From: Schistocerca nitens
Taxonomy: Eukaryota; Arthropoda; Insecta; Orthoptera; Acrididae
Direction: 5' to 3'
Assembly (NCBI RefSeq): GCF_023898315.1
Contig: NC_064622.1
Location: forward strand, 165,808,178 to 165,872,177
Length of the DNA stretch: 64,000 nt
Part shown: one piece after another, positions 43,131-55,191 of the stretch
Layout of the letters: each line of letters starts with the position of its first letter
Position numbering within the stretch: the first letter of the stretch is position 1
Position numbers and translations under genes: made by a program
Notes under the pieces: model-generated
Seen by the model: the letters and a program-made list of their open reading frames with translations, nothing else
Told to the model about the DNA's origin: nothing
The model's database searches: none

Positions 43131-44627
43131 CTTCAGTCTATATTATATACGTAGGGGTCATCGGCTGCTGTGCTGGAAACCCTACTGTTTCGTCAGGATG
43201 GAGGCCAGGGAGCCCGCGTGGTGTCATTTAACACAATAAAACAACATTAAATGTTACTTCTTTTATTCCTCAGAATATATCTTGTCGCCATGTCCTCTGC
43301 AGCAGCTGGTGATTTCATAAGCCAGAGTGGAATCTGTTGAATACAGAGGCAGACTCACGGCTGCCGAAGATCCCTGCATCATCCTCAAGCACAAGCTGAT
43401 GACTCGGAGTATGGTAGGTTGCCCATACTTTGGTTCAGAAGGCGCTTCCCATCTGCTGGTCTGCTACAGATGGGGCCATGATTGAAGCACGTGAGTGTTT
43501 GGCTCACACACCATCCTGAGAGTACTCTGTCCCTCTCAGGTCACTGCCCGTGTTTTCCATCAGACTGATGTCGTGTGAATGTTGATCCTGGGCGACAGCT
43601 TTGGTAGGCCATCTGACCTGAACTATGCTGAAAATTCAGAGCAATTGGTGCCCTGAACTATAACGCTGTTGGTAGACTCGTAGACTACCCATCAGTAAAG
43701 CTTCGGTACTTGAAGCTGGTTCATATTCGTATGTGGCTATAGACTGGTTGTCATCACATCAGGTAGCAAGAGTATGCCCAAAACTGGAAGAATCTCACAC
43801 TAGATGTTTCAGTACGATAATCAGATAATCAAATGTGAACGACATGAATGCCATTGATCCTACTGATTGTGACAATGCCTGACGGCTACTGATTGTGTAA
43901 TTGCTCTTCCGAACGGCATCCCATATGAGCAAACCTGTGGTTACTCATAGTCTAGGTACTTGGGCTATACACGGCTCTGTTTAGAAAGAATAGCTCGATG
44001 TTGTCATTGGATCGAGCCACAGCTGTTTGCTTTCATGCCTCGCAGCTAATTCGCTATAGTTAATAACCTGTAGCTGTGATCCTACAGTCAAATAGTTTTC
44101 GCATTAGCTAGAGCTGCGAGTTAATAACATACACAGAAATACAAAATAAAAGTTAAATGAATAACTTAATAACAGAGGCTCTATTTTCACATCCGTAATT
44201 GAGAGAATTATGTTGAATAATGTTTATTCAAGAAAGGACATCTCAAGTAAATGGGAAGTGGTCCTACGATATTCAGTTAAAATATGGACAGAAAACATCC
44301 GTATCAAATGGAGTCAAGTTACATCGAGAGCATTACGAGAATGTTAGTAAAATCTTCAAATTAAAGTCATCAAAGATAAGCGAAAACTAAGTCCATTTCG
44401 TAATCACAATCCACGAAATATTCACCAGCTCATAACAGTTCACAGGTCAACATGGTGATTTACAAATTAACACACACAAGATGATAAGTAGGACTCACAG
44501 TCTGTGTGTCCTCAATTCCGTAAAACAAGTGGGAAATTTAATTATAAGATCTACAAGTGGAAAAGATAGAGTCCTACACTGAAGCACATTCAGACGTCTC
44601 AAAATACGAAGTTCCTTCAGAAGTTTT
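43131..44627. other. No gene seen
   Basis: No recognisable coding sequence or repeat boundary. Confidence 0.4.
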
Positions 44628-44641
44628 AAGTATGGTAGCGA

Positions 44642-44856
44642 GCCCGCATCTCGTGGTCGTGCGGTAGCGTTCTCGCTTCCCACGCCCGGGTTCCCGGGTT
44701 CGATTCCCGGCGGGGTCAGGGATTTTCTCTGCCTCGTGATGGCTGGGTGTTGTGTGCTGTCCTTAGGTTAGTTAGGTTTATGTAGTTCTAAGTTCTAGGG
44801 GACTTATGACCACAGCAGTTGAGTCCCATAGTGCTCAGAGCCATTTGAACCATTTG
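44642..44856 (+). mobile_element. SINE with Gly-tRNA-like head
   Basis: Perfect 14-bp target duplications AAGTATGGTAGCGA lie at 44628-44641 and 44857-44870. Head and body match 31614-31830 closely (GGTTCGATTCCCGG, GTCCTTAGGTTAGTTAGG, CATAGTGCTCAGAGCC). The intact target duplication suggests a fairly young insertion. Confidence 0.95.
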
Positions 44857-44870
44857 AAGTATGGTAGCGA

Positions 44871-46530
44871 CCATTCATCACCCAGAATCAATCACCTTCA
44901 CTATCGTATACCACTTGTTACCACATGCAGGTCTGCCTCCTTCAAGTACAAATTTAAAAGTGTCCAGAATCGTTCCCTTGTGCCCTTCATTCTAAAAGTC
45001 CCAGTCTCCAGTTGATTCCCATAGTGTTCTGCTACTGTCTGCTTTTCCATTGGCTGAAGGCCGTCTTCACCAAAAATACATCTTTCTTAAGTTCTACAGA
45101 TATGATTTGACTCAACTTGACCATTCCCTGGCCTAAACTAATATATTACAATAACATTTAAATAAAAAATGCTATAAATATCCAGACACACTCAGATTAT
45201 TCAGAGTAATTACAAATAAAAGTTTGTTCATAATTAAATTAGCTAGTATTCATGCACAAGTGAACTCACTTTAAATGACAACGAATTGTGATTAAATGTT
45301 ATTTAAACAATTATTTTGGCCTGCTTGTTAGAAGCGTCTTTTGTTACTATTTTCAATAGTGGTGCCCCTTAACGCATGCAATTGACCACTTCTTAAATTA
45401 CCATGATTTATATTAGCACTTAGGGTCATCATTTAAATAAAGTTACTGTAAAAATAGTAAACATTCATTAAATGACTACAGAAGGATGACAACATGTGAG
45501 GTAACCATACTGCATTCATTTGCTGTGCAATAGTGGAGAACACGATGTTCTTACAAACATTTGCATAATAAAAAAGATGTAAAAGACGTTGTAAGTCAAT
45601 AAATAATACAAACAGAGGAGAGTGGGATTCAGGGATGATAGCTATAGTGCAACTTTATCATCTGAGATATCATTTGTTGAAGTCACATGAAACGTTTAAA
45701 AGCTGTTAATTCTGAGGTTCATCCTGACAATGTTTAGTCAGTATGAAATATTAACTTCTGTAGTTTTAAAGATATTGAAAACATTGTCGTGCCACTGGAT
45801 GCACCTCATTTCTCTGAGATCGCGAATGTATCAGATTTGCTTTAATACTTGACTGTCAATTATTATAGATTCTCAAAGAGCTGTAAGAAGCCATCTTTCA
45901 GCTTGTCTGACAGACCGCCATTTCCTGGTGCATCTGATGCACAAAGGCCATGCAAGCAGCAGCCGTCCTGGTTCCCAGCTTTAGGATTTACGCATTTCTG
46001 ACGACGTTGCTCGTCTTTGTACCTGGACTCGCCCGTACTGGCCACCTAGCCGAACCTGCCATGGCGTGCCCTGAGCCTTGGCATCACTAGCATTCAGCTA
46101 TACAACAATTTCATCTTCGCTCATGCACACTTTCTCGTAGGAAAACTTCAATTCCTGATATTCAGTCTGTATATCCATTAGAATTCCTCTTTGATTGCTT
46201 CAGTAGATTAGTCTATGAACATATCATGTAATCGTCGAATTCATTTTTTACCTCCCAGACGTCAGCTGTGAGTTTTAGTGACCACTGGTTCGTGAGAATA
46301 AAGTGCGGTTGCTGTGAGAATTAGATTTCATTTTCCACGCTTTGATTCTTAATTGCCTCTTCTTCGCATACATGTAAGACCACTATACTCATAATAACAT
46401 GTTTTAACACCATTTTCGATACTACCTAGGAGAAAAGAATTATCATGACTCCCTCCCTGCTCAGGACGAAGGTGCATCTCTATGAATACTCCGTATTCTA
46501 TAGCAAACTAAATACACTAAATAAAATAAA
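44871..46530. other. No gene seen
   Basis: AT-rich. A 60-residue minus frame (45863-46045) is unassigned. Confidence 0.4.
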
Positions 46531-46589
46531 TATTTCTATATTTAAAGGGAGGGACCGACGTCGGCTGCAATTGAGCATTGAAATAATTC

Positions 46590-46790
46590 AATGGTAAAAG
46601 TTGAAAATTGTGCCGGACTGGGTCTCGAACCTTTACGTGAGCAGTCGACTTAACCCCCTCGTCCATCGAGACAAAAATTCTAAGCTTGTCACAGACTAGA
46701 AGCATCCACTGTCCATTTACCTTATTTTCTCGCGGCGTTTCCTGTATGCCCGCAAGAGGCACGGGCCCTGTTGTACATCTGCAAGGAAGA
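46590..46790 (-). repeat. Degenerate tRNA-like SINE
   Basis: The minus strand reads CTCGATGGACGAGGGGGTTA, AGTCGACTGCTCACG and GGTTCGAGACCCAGTCCGGC, a tRNA-like order with a B-box. The boundaries are uncertain and there is no clear target duplication. Confidence 0.5.
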
Positions 46791-46860
46791 TATCGTAGCA
46801 GTCAAGCTTACAGATAATTGTGCTGTGTATGTGTGCGTCTATTCCATCGAACATGGTTCA

Positions 46861-47400
46861 GTCGAGAGTCACTTACTTCAGTACCTAGGCTAGATATCAT
46901 ATCTACTAGATGAAGAAACACAACGGAGAACTCACCTATGGAAACTCAAGAGGGCTTGTGGAAGAACTCACCACATCTACAACAAAAAATGTCTCCACAA
47001 AAAAGTAAAAATGAGACACTATAACACAGTTATCAGATCAAAAGCCTTGTCCGCCAGTAAAACTTTCACACTTTACATAAAAGGCGACGTGTAAAACATC
47101 CTGAGAGAGGAACGCAAATTTATAGCAAAAGTTTTCTCCTCAAAGAAAACATAAGACGGCATAGACTTAATTCCCGGACAACAACAGCCTCGCGGCAGAC
47201 AGACATCCTTAAACGGTAACATATAATTATGAGAAAGATTTTCGCAGCAAATGGAAAATGGTTACTGACTAAAATCCCAGAAAAAAACATAAGAATTATC
47301 CAACCTTGCGGCAGGCATCCGAGATGATAGTACTACTGTTGCACCTACTGATTCCCAGCAACAGGACCAAATCAAGAAATGTTAATATACAGTCAATGAG
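46861..47400 (+). pseudogene. LINE relic (region after reverse transcriptase)
   Basis: Broken plus frames give LDEETQRRTHLWKLKRACG, KKVKMRHYNTVIRSKALSAS and ILREERKFIAKVFSSKKT. This pattern (YNTVI..ALSAS, EERKFI.KV) is familiar from the C-terminal region of RTE-like or related LINEs. Several stops. The clade is uncertain. Confidence 0.45.
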
Positions 47401-47840
47401 CGAAAATGGTATCTGGATTCAAGAAGTCAAAAAGTATCTTGGAAGACACCAAATTCCTCAAAAATCTTAGACGGAAACTCGTACAGACCAGATTTGACAC
47501 ACTGGCAAGTCAAAACTGCGAAGACACCAGAACAAAATAGACTGAATAAAGAAAGAGCACATGGAGAAAAAATGAGATCTTTGCGGTATCGAGTAGGGTC
47601 CAGTTTCACCTGATAATAACACCAATAAAATTATAACGATGTCGACTAAACGTTAAATCTATCCTCCTATCTTATACATCTGTTCTGCAGATTCTCGTCA
47701 CGAATAGCGGTACAATAGCAGAAGTTTATTTTGGTAACACATTATGCCTACGCCAGCAGCTCCCGATTATTTAAAGAATCGGACGCCCTTGTGTAAAAGA
47801 GCTCCAACTTTCTGGTGTATTTACAAATGAGTTAATATGT

Positions 47841-48258
47841 TATACACCGATGAGTCAAAACGTGATGACCACCTGCTTAATAGCTTGTCTGACTGTCTTT
47901 GGAACGAAATGCATCGCTGATTCTGCGTATCAGGGATCCGATAGTTCGTTGGTAAGTTTGTGGAGGTATGTGGCATTAGGTGTCTACGCATAGGCCACGT
48001 AATTTGCGTAAATAACGGGCCGCTGATTTGGGTACGTGGTGATGCCGTCCGTTAGCGGCCCAGATGGATTGCAGAGCATTTACATCAGGCGAATTTGGTG
48101 GCCGGTACATCAACGTGAGTTCACTATAATGCTCCTCAAACCACTGTAGCACGGTTCTGGCTCCGAGACTCGGACAATTACACTGCTGAAAAACGACATC
48201 GCAGTCAGGGAAGGCTTCAGGCGTAAAGAGATGCAGGTTGTTCGCAGCTATCAACTAT
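47841..48258 (-). pseudogene. Tc1-like relic, 3' half (family 3)
   Basis: The left end after TA reads CACCGATGAGTCAAAACGTG ATGACCACC, a Tc1-type terminus (similar to GAGCCAAAACATTATGACCAC, from memory). The minus frame 47976-48254 contains FQQCNCPSLGARTVLQWFEE in place of the second Asp block, PPNSPDVNALQSIW for the third catalytic block, and LRGLCVDT. The catalytic block has mutated residues. The 5' half is missing, and the relic ends about 90 bases before the large composite insertion. Confidence 0.72.
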
Positions 48259-48404
48259 AGCATTGCCTCCGGTAAAAAATAGTAGAACTAAACTGCAGAG
48301 ACTTAACTATGGAGAAGAGTTATCTGTGCTATCAGAATTACAAATATTATTATCTGTGAAACTTCCTGGCAGATTAAAACTGTGTGCCCGACCGAGACTC
48401 GAAC

Positions 48405-51400
48405 TTTTTTTTTTTGTAACCATTTATTTAAATATTTTAACAACGTTACATTTAAAAAAAGACATTTTATTCTATTAATCTATTATCCTAGTGATGATTA
48501 ATATTATTGTCATTTTATATGTTTTCGTTTTTATATTTTCCTTTTTCGTTTTTCTCTTATTGTTTGTTCCTTAAACCTTTTACATGGCCATTTGTCTTTT
48601 TTTTTTGAGGGGGGTAGACATTGCAGGACAGGCATAACAGTTTATATTTGGCATCGTTGCATTGATTTGAGTTTATGTTTCTGTATGTGATGCACTTGTG
48701 ATGACACAGGCACATTGTGTACTCTGGTTTGATCTTTTCCTCTAGTTACACTGTTTAGTGGGACAGTATGAAGGAAACGTCACCATGATAGGTGGAGCAG
48801 AAGTGGAAGAAACTTTTTTTTTTTTTACATATACTACAGAATGTACCTAACTGAAGAAGAGAGAAAATTTTGTCATATTACATAAGAGAAGCAGAAGGGA
48901 TAGTGTGAGTAATCAATAGAATTTTATAGGCACAAAGTAAAGGAAATCAAATATCTAATAATAATGAGTAGTTGGCACTTTCCACTAAGGAGCACTTTGT
49001 GTTACTGATTCCACTAGGAAGAAACACTTTATACTACTATACTTCACTATTTGATGCGAGAAGAGAAAGCACTTTATCTTTTTTGTTGCACTTGTTCACT
49101 ATCACTGCACACGTTATTCTTGTGGTGAGTGTGGTGAGGTGGCTGGTGGCGGTGCTGAGGGTCACAGGCTGGGAAGGACTCTGGCGATTGCTGTCTGCAG
49201 TGGAATCTGCAGGAAGTTTTTGAAGTTCTCGTGGTATCGCCTGTGCTGCTGGGCCGACTTGTTCTCCTCCCAGAGATCCATCAGGAAGGCCAGCCGGTCA
49301 GTCTGCCTCCGCGCTACGATGGCGTGTGCCGTCATGGCGAGGATCCAGAGAGTCGCCAGTCGCTTGGGTCGTGGAAAAGGGTTGCAGTCTGGGGCGGTGA
49401 TTGCTTCCACTGTGATGCTTCCCGGCGCCGTTCTGTTGATGTGGGCCACCATCTGCTGGCACGCTTCCCAGATGTTGATGGCATTCCCGCACGTGAATCG
49501 GTGCTCGAGGGTGTCGGTCATGCCACATACGTCACACTTGTCACTTGCGACGAGTTTTATTTCCGCCAGTCTTTGGTTGGTTGGTACCGTTCTGTTAATT
49601 ATTTTGTACCATGTCTCCTTCGCATGTTTAGGCAACATGTTTTCTGAGACGTTCCCCCATACTTGTTTCCAATTGTATTGCGGGAGTTTTTGTTCAATTT
49701 TGTTTTTTGCCGGCTTCCCCCTGAGGGCCCAGTATATTCTCTTGGCTGTTCTGTGGCTGGGGTTCGCCACGGTGTCCAGAACGTAACTTTTGTTGGCGTA
49801 GTGCAGCCTGACGTGTCGCATTCTGCAGGGAATGTGTCTCGTGTCGACCAGCGCTTCTTGTGATGCGGGCTTGTATCTTCCAATTATCTCGGCTGTGACG
49901 CTGTCAGGGTTTTTGTCCTGGATGGCGAGCGTTCGTTTCAGTAGAAGGGCTGCACATTTGGTCTTTATATCAACTAGACCTAGTCCCCCTTCTTTTGTTG
50001 GCAGCGAACACGTTGCTTGCGACCCCCTTTGAATATATTTCGACGCCACAACAGGTAGTACACTGCGCTCGTTAGTGCTCGCGCAATTTCTGTCGGGATG
50101 CTTAAGATTTGCGCCAGGTACCAAGCTTTCGACAGGATCGTCGTGTTTATCAGTTCTGTTTTCTGGTGGATTGTTAGCTTCCGGTTCGCGTGCTGTCTGG
50201 AGAGACCTCTTATGATGTGTAGCACGTCCCTCCAGTTGTATGCGGCCATTCTAAGTGGACAAGACTGTATATATATTCCAAGAACTTTATGGCTTTCTGC
50301 TATTTTATACCATTGGCTGTCTGGTTTGAGTCGTTGATTCCCTATCGGCAGTAGCACTGTTTTTCTGGGGTTGGTTTGGGCGCCTGACGCTTTTTGAAAT
50401 GTATTCATGATGGTTTCTACTCTCCCAATATCTTCCTGGTCTTCAATAAAGATGCCTAGGTCGTCAGCGTAGGCTATACATGCTACTGCTTTGCCTCCTA
50501 CGGAGAAGCCTCTGATGTCGTTTGTGAGTTTCCGCAGCAGCGGGTCCAGTGCTATAGCGAATAGAGCCATTGACAATGGACAGCCTTGCCTCACGGATCT
50601 GTCCAGTTTTATCAGTTTTGTTTTCCAACTATTGATTATTACTGTCGATCTCGCAGTACTTAGTATCTTCTGGATGATTGCGATGAATTTTTGCCCAAAC
50701 CCGAGTCTGTTTAGTGTCTCTACGAGATATTTGTGGTCGATCCTGTCGAAGGCTTTGTTGAAGTCCACCGAAATTATGGCACCTGCGCTTCTGGTGGTGG
50801 CTGCCTGTGCTATTATGTCCCTGTAGGTGCATGTGGCGTCAAATATATTTTTCCCTGGTACCGCACATGACTTTCCTCATCGCCGATTTCAGGTTGTTTG
50901 CGATGCATTTGGCTATTATTTTATAGTCGGCGTTGAGGAGCGTAATCGGACGAAACTCTTCAATGCGGCGGGCGGCTCTCTTCTTAGGGATGAGTGTTAT
51001 GGTCCCTTCGGTCAGCCCAGGTGGAATTTCCGCCCCATCGAGTATCTCGTTCACCATTTCCGTGAATTGCCCTCCTAGCACGTCCCAATATGCGAGGTAG
51101 AACTCGAGCGGGATGCCGTCGGCGCCGGGTGCTCTTCCTCTTGCGCTGGTCCTCATCGTTTCTTTGATGTCATCCACGTCGACATTTTCTGTCAGCAACG
51201 CCCTGTCTGCGTCTGTGAGCACGCTCCTCGTCTGCTGGAGGATTTCAGCAGTTGCCGCGTCGTCTGTCGCTTCTCGACGGAACATGTCTCGGAAATAGTC
51301 CTCGATGTGTTTTGTTAACTCCGTTTTCGTCGTGGGCGTCTTTCCCTGCTTGTCCTGAAGCTCACTTACGCACTTTCCTGCGCCTCTCTCCCTTTCCCTA

Positions 51401-52277
51401 TTTAGGTGGTGCATGGTGAGTGGCTCTTCATCCACCTCGCCATATGTTTTACTTCTGGTGAGGACGCCTCTTATTTGCTGTTTCTTTATTTGAAGGAGTT
51501 TTGCCTTGATTCTCCTCACTCGCGGCAGGAATTGCTGGTCGTCTGCTGGTGCGTCGAGTGCGTCTTTCAGGCACTGCTGGTAGAACTCGGCCGTGGTTCG
51601 CCTCCAGAATGACTTTTCCGCGCTGTATCTTATCAACAGGCTGCGCATTGTCGGCTTCGCTCGTGCCAGCCACCACTCGGTCGTGCTGCTGTAGCGTGCG
51701 CGCTGTGCCAGGCATTCTTGCCACATTTCCACTATTTGCTTGCGCAGTTCCGCGTCCTGCAGGTGTTCCGTATTTAGCTTCCACGTGCTTCTTTTGCTGA
51801 CGTTCTTTCCTTTTTGGAGATGCAGGCTGCATTCGTAGCTGCAGTGGTCCGAAAAGATGACAGGATAGACTTCGACGTGCGCAACATTTTTAGTTGCTGC
51901 TCTGCTGATATATATACGGTCCAGTCTGCTTTTACCATTTTTGTGGTGGTATGTAAATTCAGTGTGTGTTGGATGGAGAAGGCGCCACGAATCTTCTACT
52001 TTCAGTCGTCGGATCAGTTCTTGCAGTTCTGGGCACATGTTTGCTACAGGTATTTGGTCTTCAGCTGCAGCGACACAATTAAAATCTCCTCCAATGATGA
52101 TGTTGTTATTGTTCTGCATCAGCAGTTCGGCTACTTCTTCATTATAGAAGGTGCTTCTTGCTCGCTTGTTGTCTGTACCAGAAGGTGCGTATATGTTGAT
52201 AAAGAGCGTCTTTTCTATGCTTAGCGCTATCCCTCGGCCGCTTGACAACATTTTAGTCCCGCCAAAGTCGATCCCGT
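48405..52277 (-). mobile_element. 5'-truncated Tx1/L1-like LINE inserted in the F3 tRNA-like unit
   Basis: It is bounded by GAAC at 48401-48404 and 52278-52281. A short poly-T (48405-48415) marks the 3' poly-A on minus. It has a 3' region of about 750 bases and a coding region from about 49162 up to 52277, cut inside the endonuclease. The interrupted target is the T-loop/B-box of the F3 tRNA-like sequence (GACTCGAAC | TCGGG). Confidence 0.85.
49162..52277 (-). pseudogene. Tx1/L1-like LINE endonuclease-reverse transcriptase, frameshifted
   Basis: The endonuclease part (52.2-51.8 kb) shows INIYAPSGTDN, IIGGDFNCV and FSDHCSYECSL. The reverse transcriptase shows GADGIPLEFYLAYWD and FRPITLLNADYKIIAKCIANN (about 51.1-50.9 kb), DFNKAFDRIDHKYL (50.77 kb), RQGCPLSMALF (50.58 kb) and YADDLGIF (near 50470). 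A C-terminal zinc-binding block CDVCGM…HRFTCG lies at about 49.5 kb. Frameshifts near 50850 and 50000 split it into three frames. The residues before 52277 in the first frame belong to F3, not to the LINE. LLNADYKI plus the late zinc finger resemble the L1/Tx1 group. The clade is not certain. Confidence 0.82.
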
Positions 52278-52320
52278 GAACTCGGGACCTTTGCCTTTCG
52301 CGGGCAAGTGCTCTACCAAC

Positions 52321-52470
52321 TTTTTTTTTGTTCGTTATTGATCGTTTCAAATGTTCGTGGCGGACGTCACCTGACGCCCATTGAAGTTCGTTTTTGATCC
52401 ATTCACTCAGTTTTTTTATTACAGAGGGCAGCTAACCCTCTGACCGAACACGTTAAGCTACCGTGCCGGC
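52321..52470 (-). mobile_element. Small SINE inserted in the F3 tRNA-like unit
   Basis: A T run at left (52321-52329) is the 3' tail on minus. At the right end the minus strand starts GCCGGCACGGTAGCTTAACG with TTCGGTCAGAGGGTTAGCTG, a tRNA-like start. It splits the F3 sequence CTCTACCAAC | TGAGCTACCG, the A-box region. I recall this SINE type as common in grasshopper sequences. No target duplication is clear. Confidence 0.75.
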
Positions 52471-52695
52471 TGAGCTACCGAAGCACGAGTCACGGCCGGT
52501 ACTCACAGCTTTACTTCTGCCAGTACCTCGTCTCCTACCTTCCAAACTTTACAGAAGCTCTCCTGCGAACCTTGCAGAACTAGCACTCCTGAAAGAAAGG
52601 TAGAGCACTTGCCCGCGAAAGGCAAAGGTCCCGAGCTCGAGTCTCGGTCGGGCACACAGTTTTAATCTGCCAGGAAGTTTCATATCAGCGCACAC

Positions 52696-55147
52696 ATCTA
52701 CATCTACATCTATACTCCGCGAGCCACCTTACGGTGTGTGGCGGAGGGTACTTATTGTACCACTATCTGATCCCCCCTTCCTGTTCCATTCACGAATTGC
52801 GCGTGGGAAGAACGACTGCTTGTAAGTCTCCGTATTTGCTCTAATTTCTCGGATCTTTTCGTTGTGATCATTACGCGAGATATATGTGGGCGGTAGTAAT
52901 ATGTTGCCCATCTCTTCCCGGAATGTGCTCTCTCGTAATTTCGATAATAAACCTCTCCGTATTGCGTAACGCCTTTCTTGAAGTGTCCGCCATTGGAGCT
53001 TGTTCAGCATCTCCGTAACGCTCTCGCGCTGACTAAATGTCCCCATGACGAATCGCGCTGCTTTTCGCTGGATCATGTCTATCTCTTCTATTAATCCAAC
53101 CTGGTAAGGGTCCCATACTGATGAGCAATACTCAAGAATCGGACGAACAAGCGTTTTGTAAGCTACTTCTTTCGTCGATGAGTCACATTTTCTTAGAATT
53201 CTTCCTATGAATCTCAACCTGGCGCCTGCTTTTCCCACTATTTGTTTTATGTGATCATTCCACTTCAGATCGCTCCGGATAGTAACTCCTAAGTATTTTA
53301 CGGTCGTTACCGCTTCCAATGATTTACCACCTATGGCATAATCGTACTGGAATGGATTTCTGCCCCTATGTATGCGCATTATATTACATTTATCTACGTT
53401 TAGGGAAAGCTGCCAGCTGTCGCACCATTCATTAATCCTCTGCAGGTCTTCCTGGAGTACGTACGAGTCTTCTGATGTTGCTACTTTCTTGTAGACAACC
53501 GTGTCATCTGCAAATAGCCTCACGGAGCTACCGATGTTGTCAACTAAGTCATTTATGTATATTGTAAACAATAAAGGTCCTATCACGCTTCCTTGCGGTA
53601 CTCCCGAAATTACCTCTACATCTGCAGATTTTGAACCGTTTAGAATGACATGTTGTGTTCTTTCTTCTAGGAAATCCTGAATCCAATCACAAACCTGGTC
53701 CGATATTCCGTAAGCTCGTATTTTTTTCACTAAACGTAAGTGCGGAACCGTATCAAATGCCTTCCTGAAGTCCAGGAATACGGCATCAATCTGCTCGCCA
53801 GTGTCTACGGCACTGTGAATTTCTTGGACAAATAGGGCGAGCTGAGTTTCACATGATCTCTGTTTGCGGAATCCATGTTGGTTATGATGAAGGAGATTTG
53901 TATTATCTAAGAACGTCATAATACGAGAACATAAAACATGTTCCATTATTCTACAACAGATTGACGTAAGCGAAATAGGCCTATAATTATTCGCATCTGA
54001 TTTATGCCCCTTCTTGAAAATGGGAACGACCTGCGCTTTCTTCCAGTCGCTAGGTACTTTACGTTCTTTCAGAGATCTACGATAAATTGCTGATAGAAAG
54101 GGGGCAAGTTCTTTAGCATAATCACTGTAGAATCTTACGGGTATCTCGTCTGGTCCGGATGCTTTTCCGCTACTAAGTGATAGCAGTTGTTTTTCAATTC
54201 CGATATCGTTTATTTCAATATTTTCCATTTTGGCGTCCGTGCGACGGCTGAAGTCAGGGACCGTGTTACGATTTTCCGCAGTGAAACAGTTTCGGAACAC
54301 TGAATTCAGTATTTCTGCCTTTCTTCGGTCGTCCTCTGTTTCGGTGCCATCGTGGTCAACGAGTGACTGAATAGGGGATTTAGATCCGCTTACCGATTTT
54401 ACATATGACCAAAACTTTTTAGGGTTCTTGTTTAGAGTGTTTGCCAATGTTTTATGTTCGAATTCGTTGAATGCTTCTCTCATTGCTCTCTTTACGCTCT
54501 TTTTCGCTTCGTTCAGCTTTTCCTTATCAGCTATGATTCGACTACTCTTAAACCTATGATGAAGCTTTCTTTGTTTCCGTAGTACCTTTCGTACATGATT
54601 GTTATACCACGGTGGATCTTTCCCCTCGCTTTGGACCTTAGTCGGTACGAACTTATCTAAGGCGTACTGGACGATGTTTCTGAATTTTTTCCATTTTTGT
54701 TCCACATCCTCTTCCTCAGAAATGAACGTTTGATGGTGGTCACTCAGATATTCTGCGATTTGTGCCCTATCACTCTTGTTAAGCAAATATATTTTCCTTC
54801 CTTTCTTGGCATTTCTTATTACACTTGTAGTCATTGATGCAACCACTGACTTATGATCACTGATACCCTCTTCTACATTCACGGAGTCGAAAAGTTCCGG
54901 TCTATTTGTTGCTATGAGGTCTAAAACGTTAGCTTCACGAGTTGGTTCTCTAACTATCTGCTCGAAGTAATTCTCGGACAAGGCAGTCAGGATAATGTCA
55001 CAAGAGTCTCTGTCCCTGGCTCCAGTTCTGATTGTGTGACTATCCCATTCTATACCTGGTAGATTGAAGTCTCCCCCTATTACAATAGTATGATCACGAA
55101 ACTTCTTCACGACGTTCTGCAGGTTCTCTCTGAGGCGCTCAACTACT
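52696..55147 (-). mobile_element. 5'-truncated CR1/L2-like LINE inserted in the F3 end
   Basis: The 3' end on minus is a short repeat tail (plus strand ATCTACATCTACATCTA at 52696-52712), typical of CR1/L2 elements. The 5' end is cut inside the endonuclease. On either side F3 continues from GCGCACAC to ACTCCGCTGCAGAGTG. The target duplication is very short or absent. Confidence 0.85.
52729..55147 (-). CDS. CR1/L2-like LINE endonuclease-reverse transcriptase, intact frame but truncated 5'
   Basis: The open frame runs from a Met at 55173, but its first residues (MRFSLCSGV) are read from the F3 terminus; true LINE sequence begins around VVERLREN. In residues of that frame: GGDFNLPGIEWDS at 33-45 and GISDHKSV at 103-110 (late endonuclease motifs), GPDEIPVRFY at 340-349, NNYRPISLTSICCRIMEHVL at 395-414, VFLDFRKAFDTVPH at 465-478, GVPQGSVIGPLLF at 524-536 and FADD at 554-557. 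The C-terminus ends RHTP. There are no stops over about 800 residues, so this copy is young. The first endonuclease half is missing, so it cannot be autonomous. Confidence 0.9.
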
Positions 55148-55191
55148 ACTCCGCTGCAGAGTGAAAATCTCATTCTGGATTATTATCTGTG

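Larger units (their letters stand above)
48346..55191. mobile_element. Composite nested insertion bounded by 13-bp target duplication
   Basis: ATTATTATCTGTG occurs perfectly at 48346-48358 and 55179-55191. The outer element is an F3 inverted tRNA-like element. Its pieces lie at 48359-48404, 52278-52320, 52471-52695 and about 55148-55178 (ending CTCATTCTGG). Read in order they give the layout seen at 34850-35177. The gaps are filled by a LINE (48405-52277), a small SINE (52321-52470) and a second LINE (about 52696-55147). Confidence 0.9.

Noticed and set aside
49139..49786. Long plus-strand ORF of 215 residues
   Set aside because: Antisense to the C-terminal part of the Tx1/L1-like LINE; no motif.
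52729..55173. Intact host gene encoding a reverse transcriptase-related protein
   Set aside because: It is a LINE: it has a repeat tail, sits inside another element, and its start codon belongs to that element.
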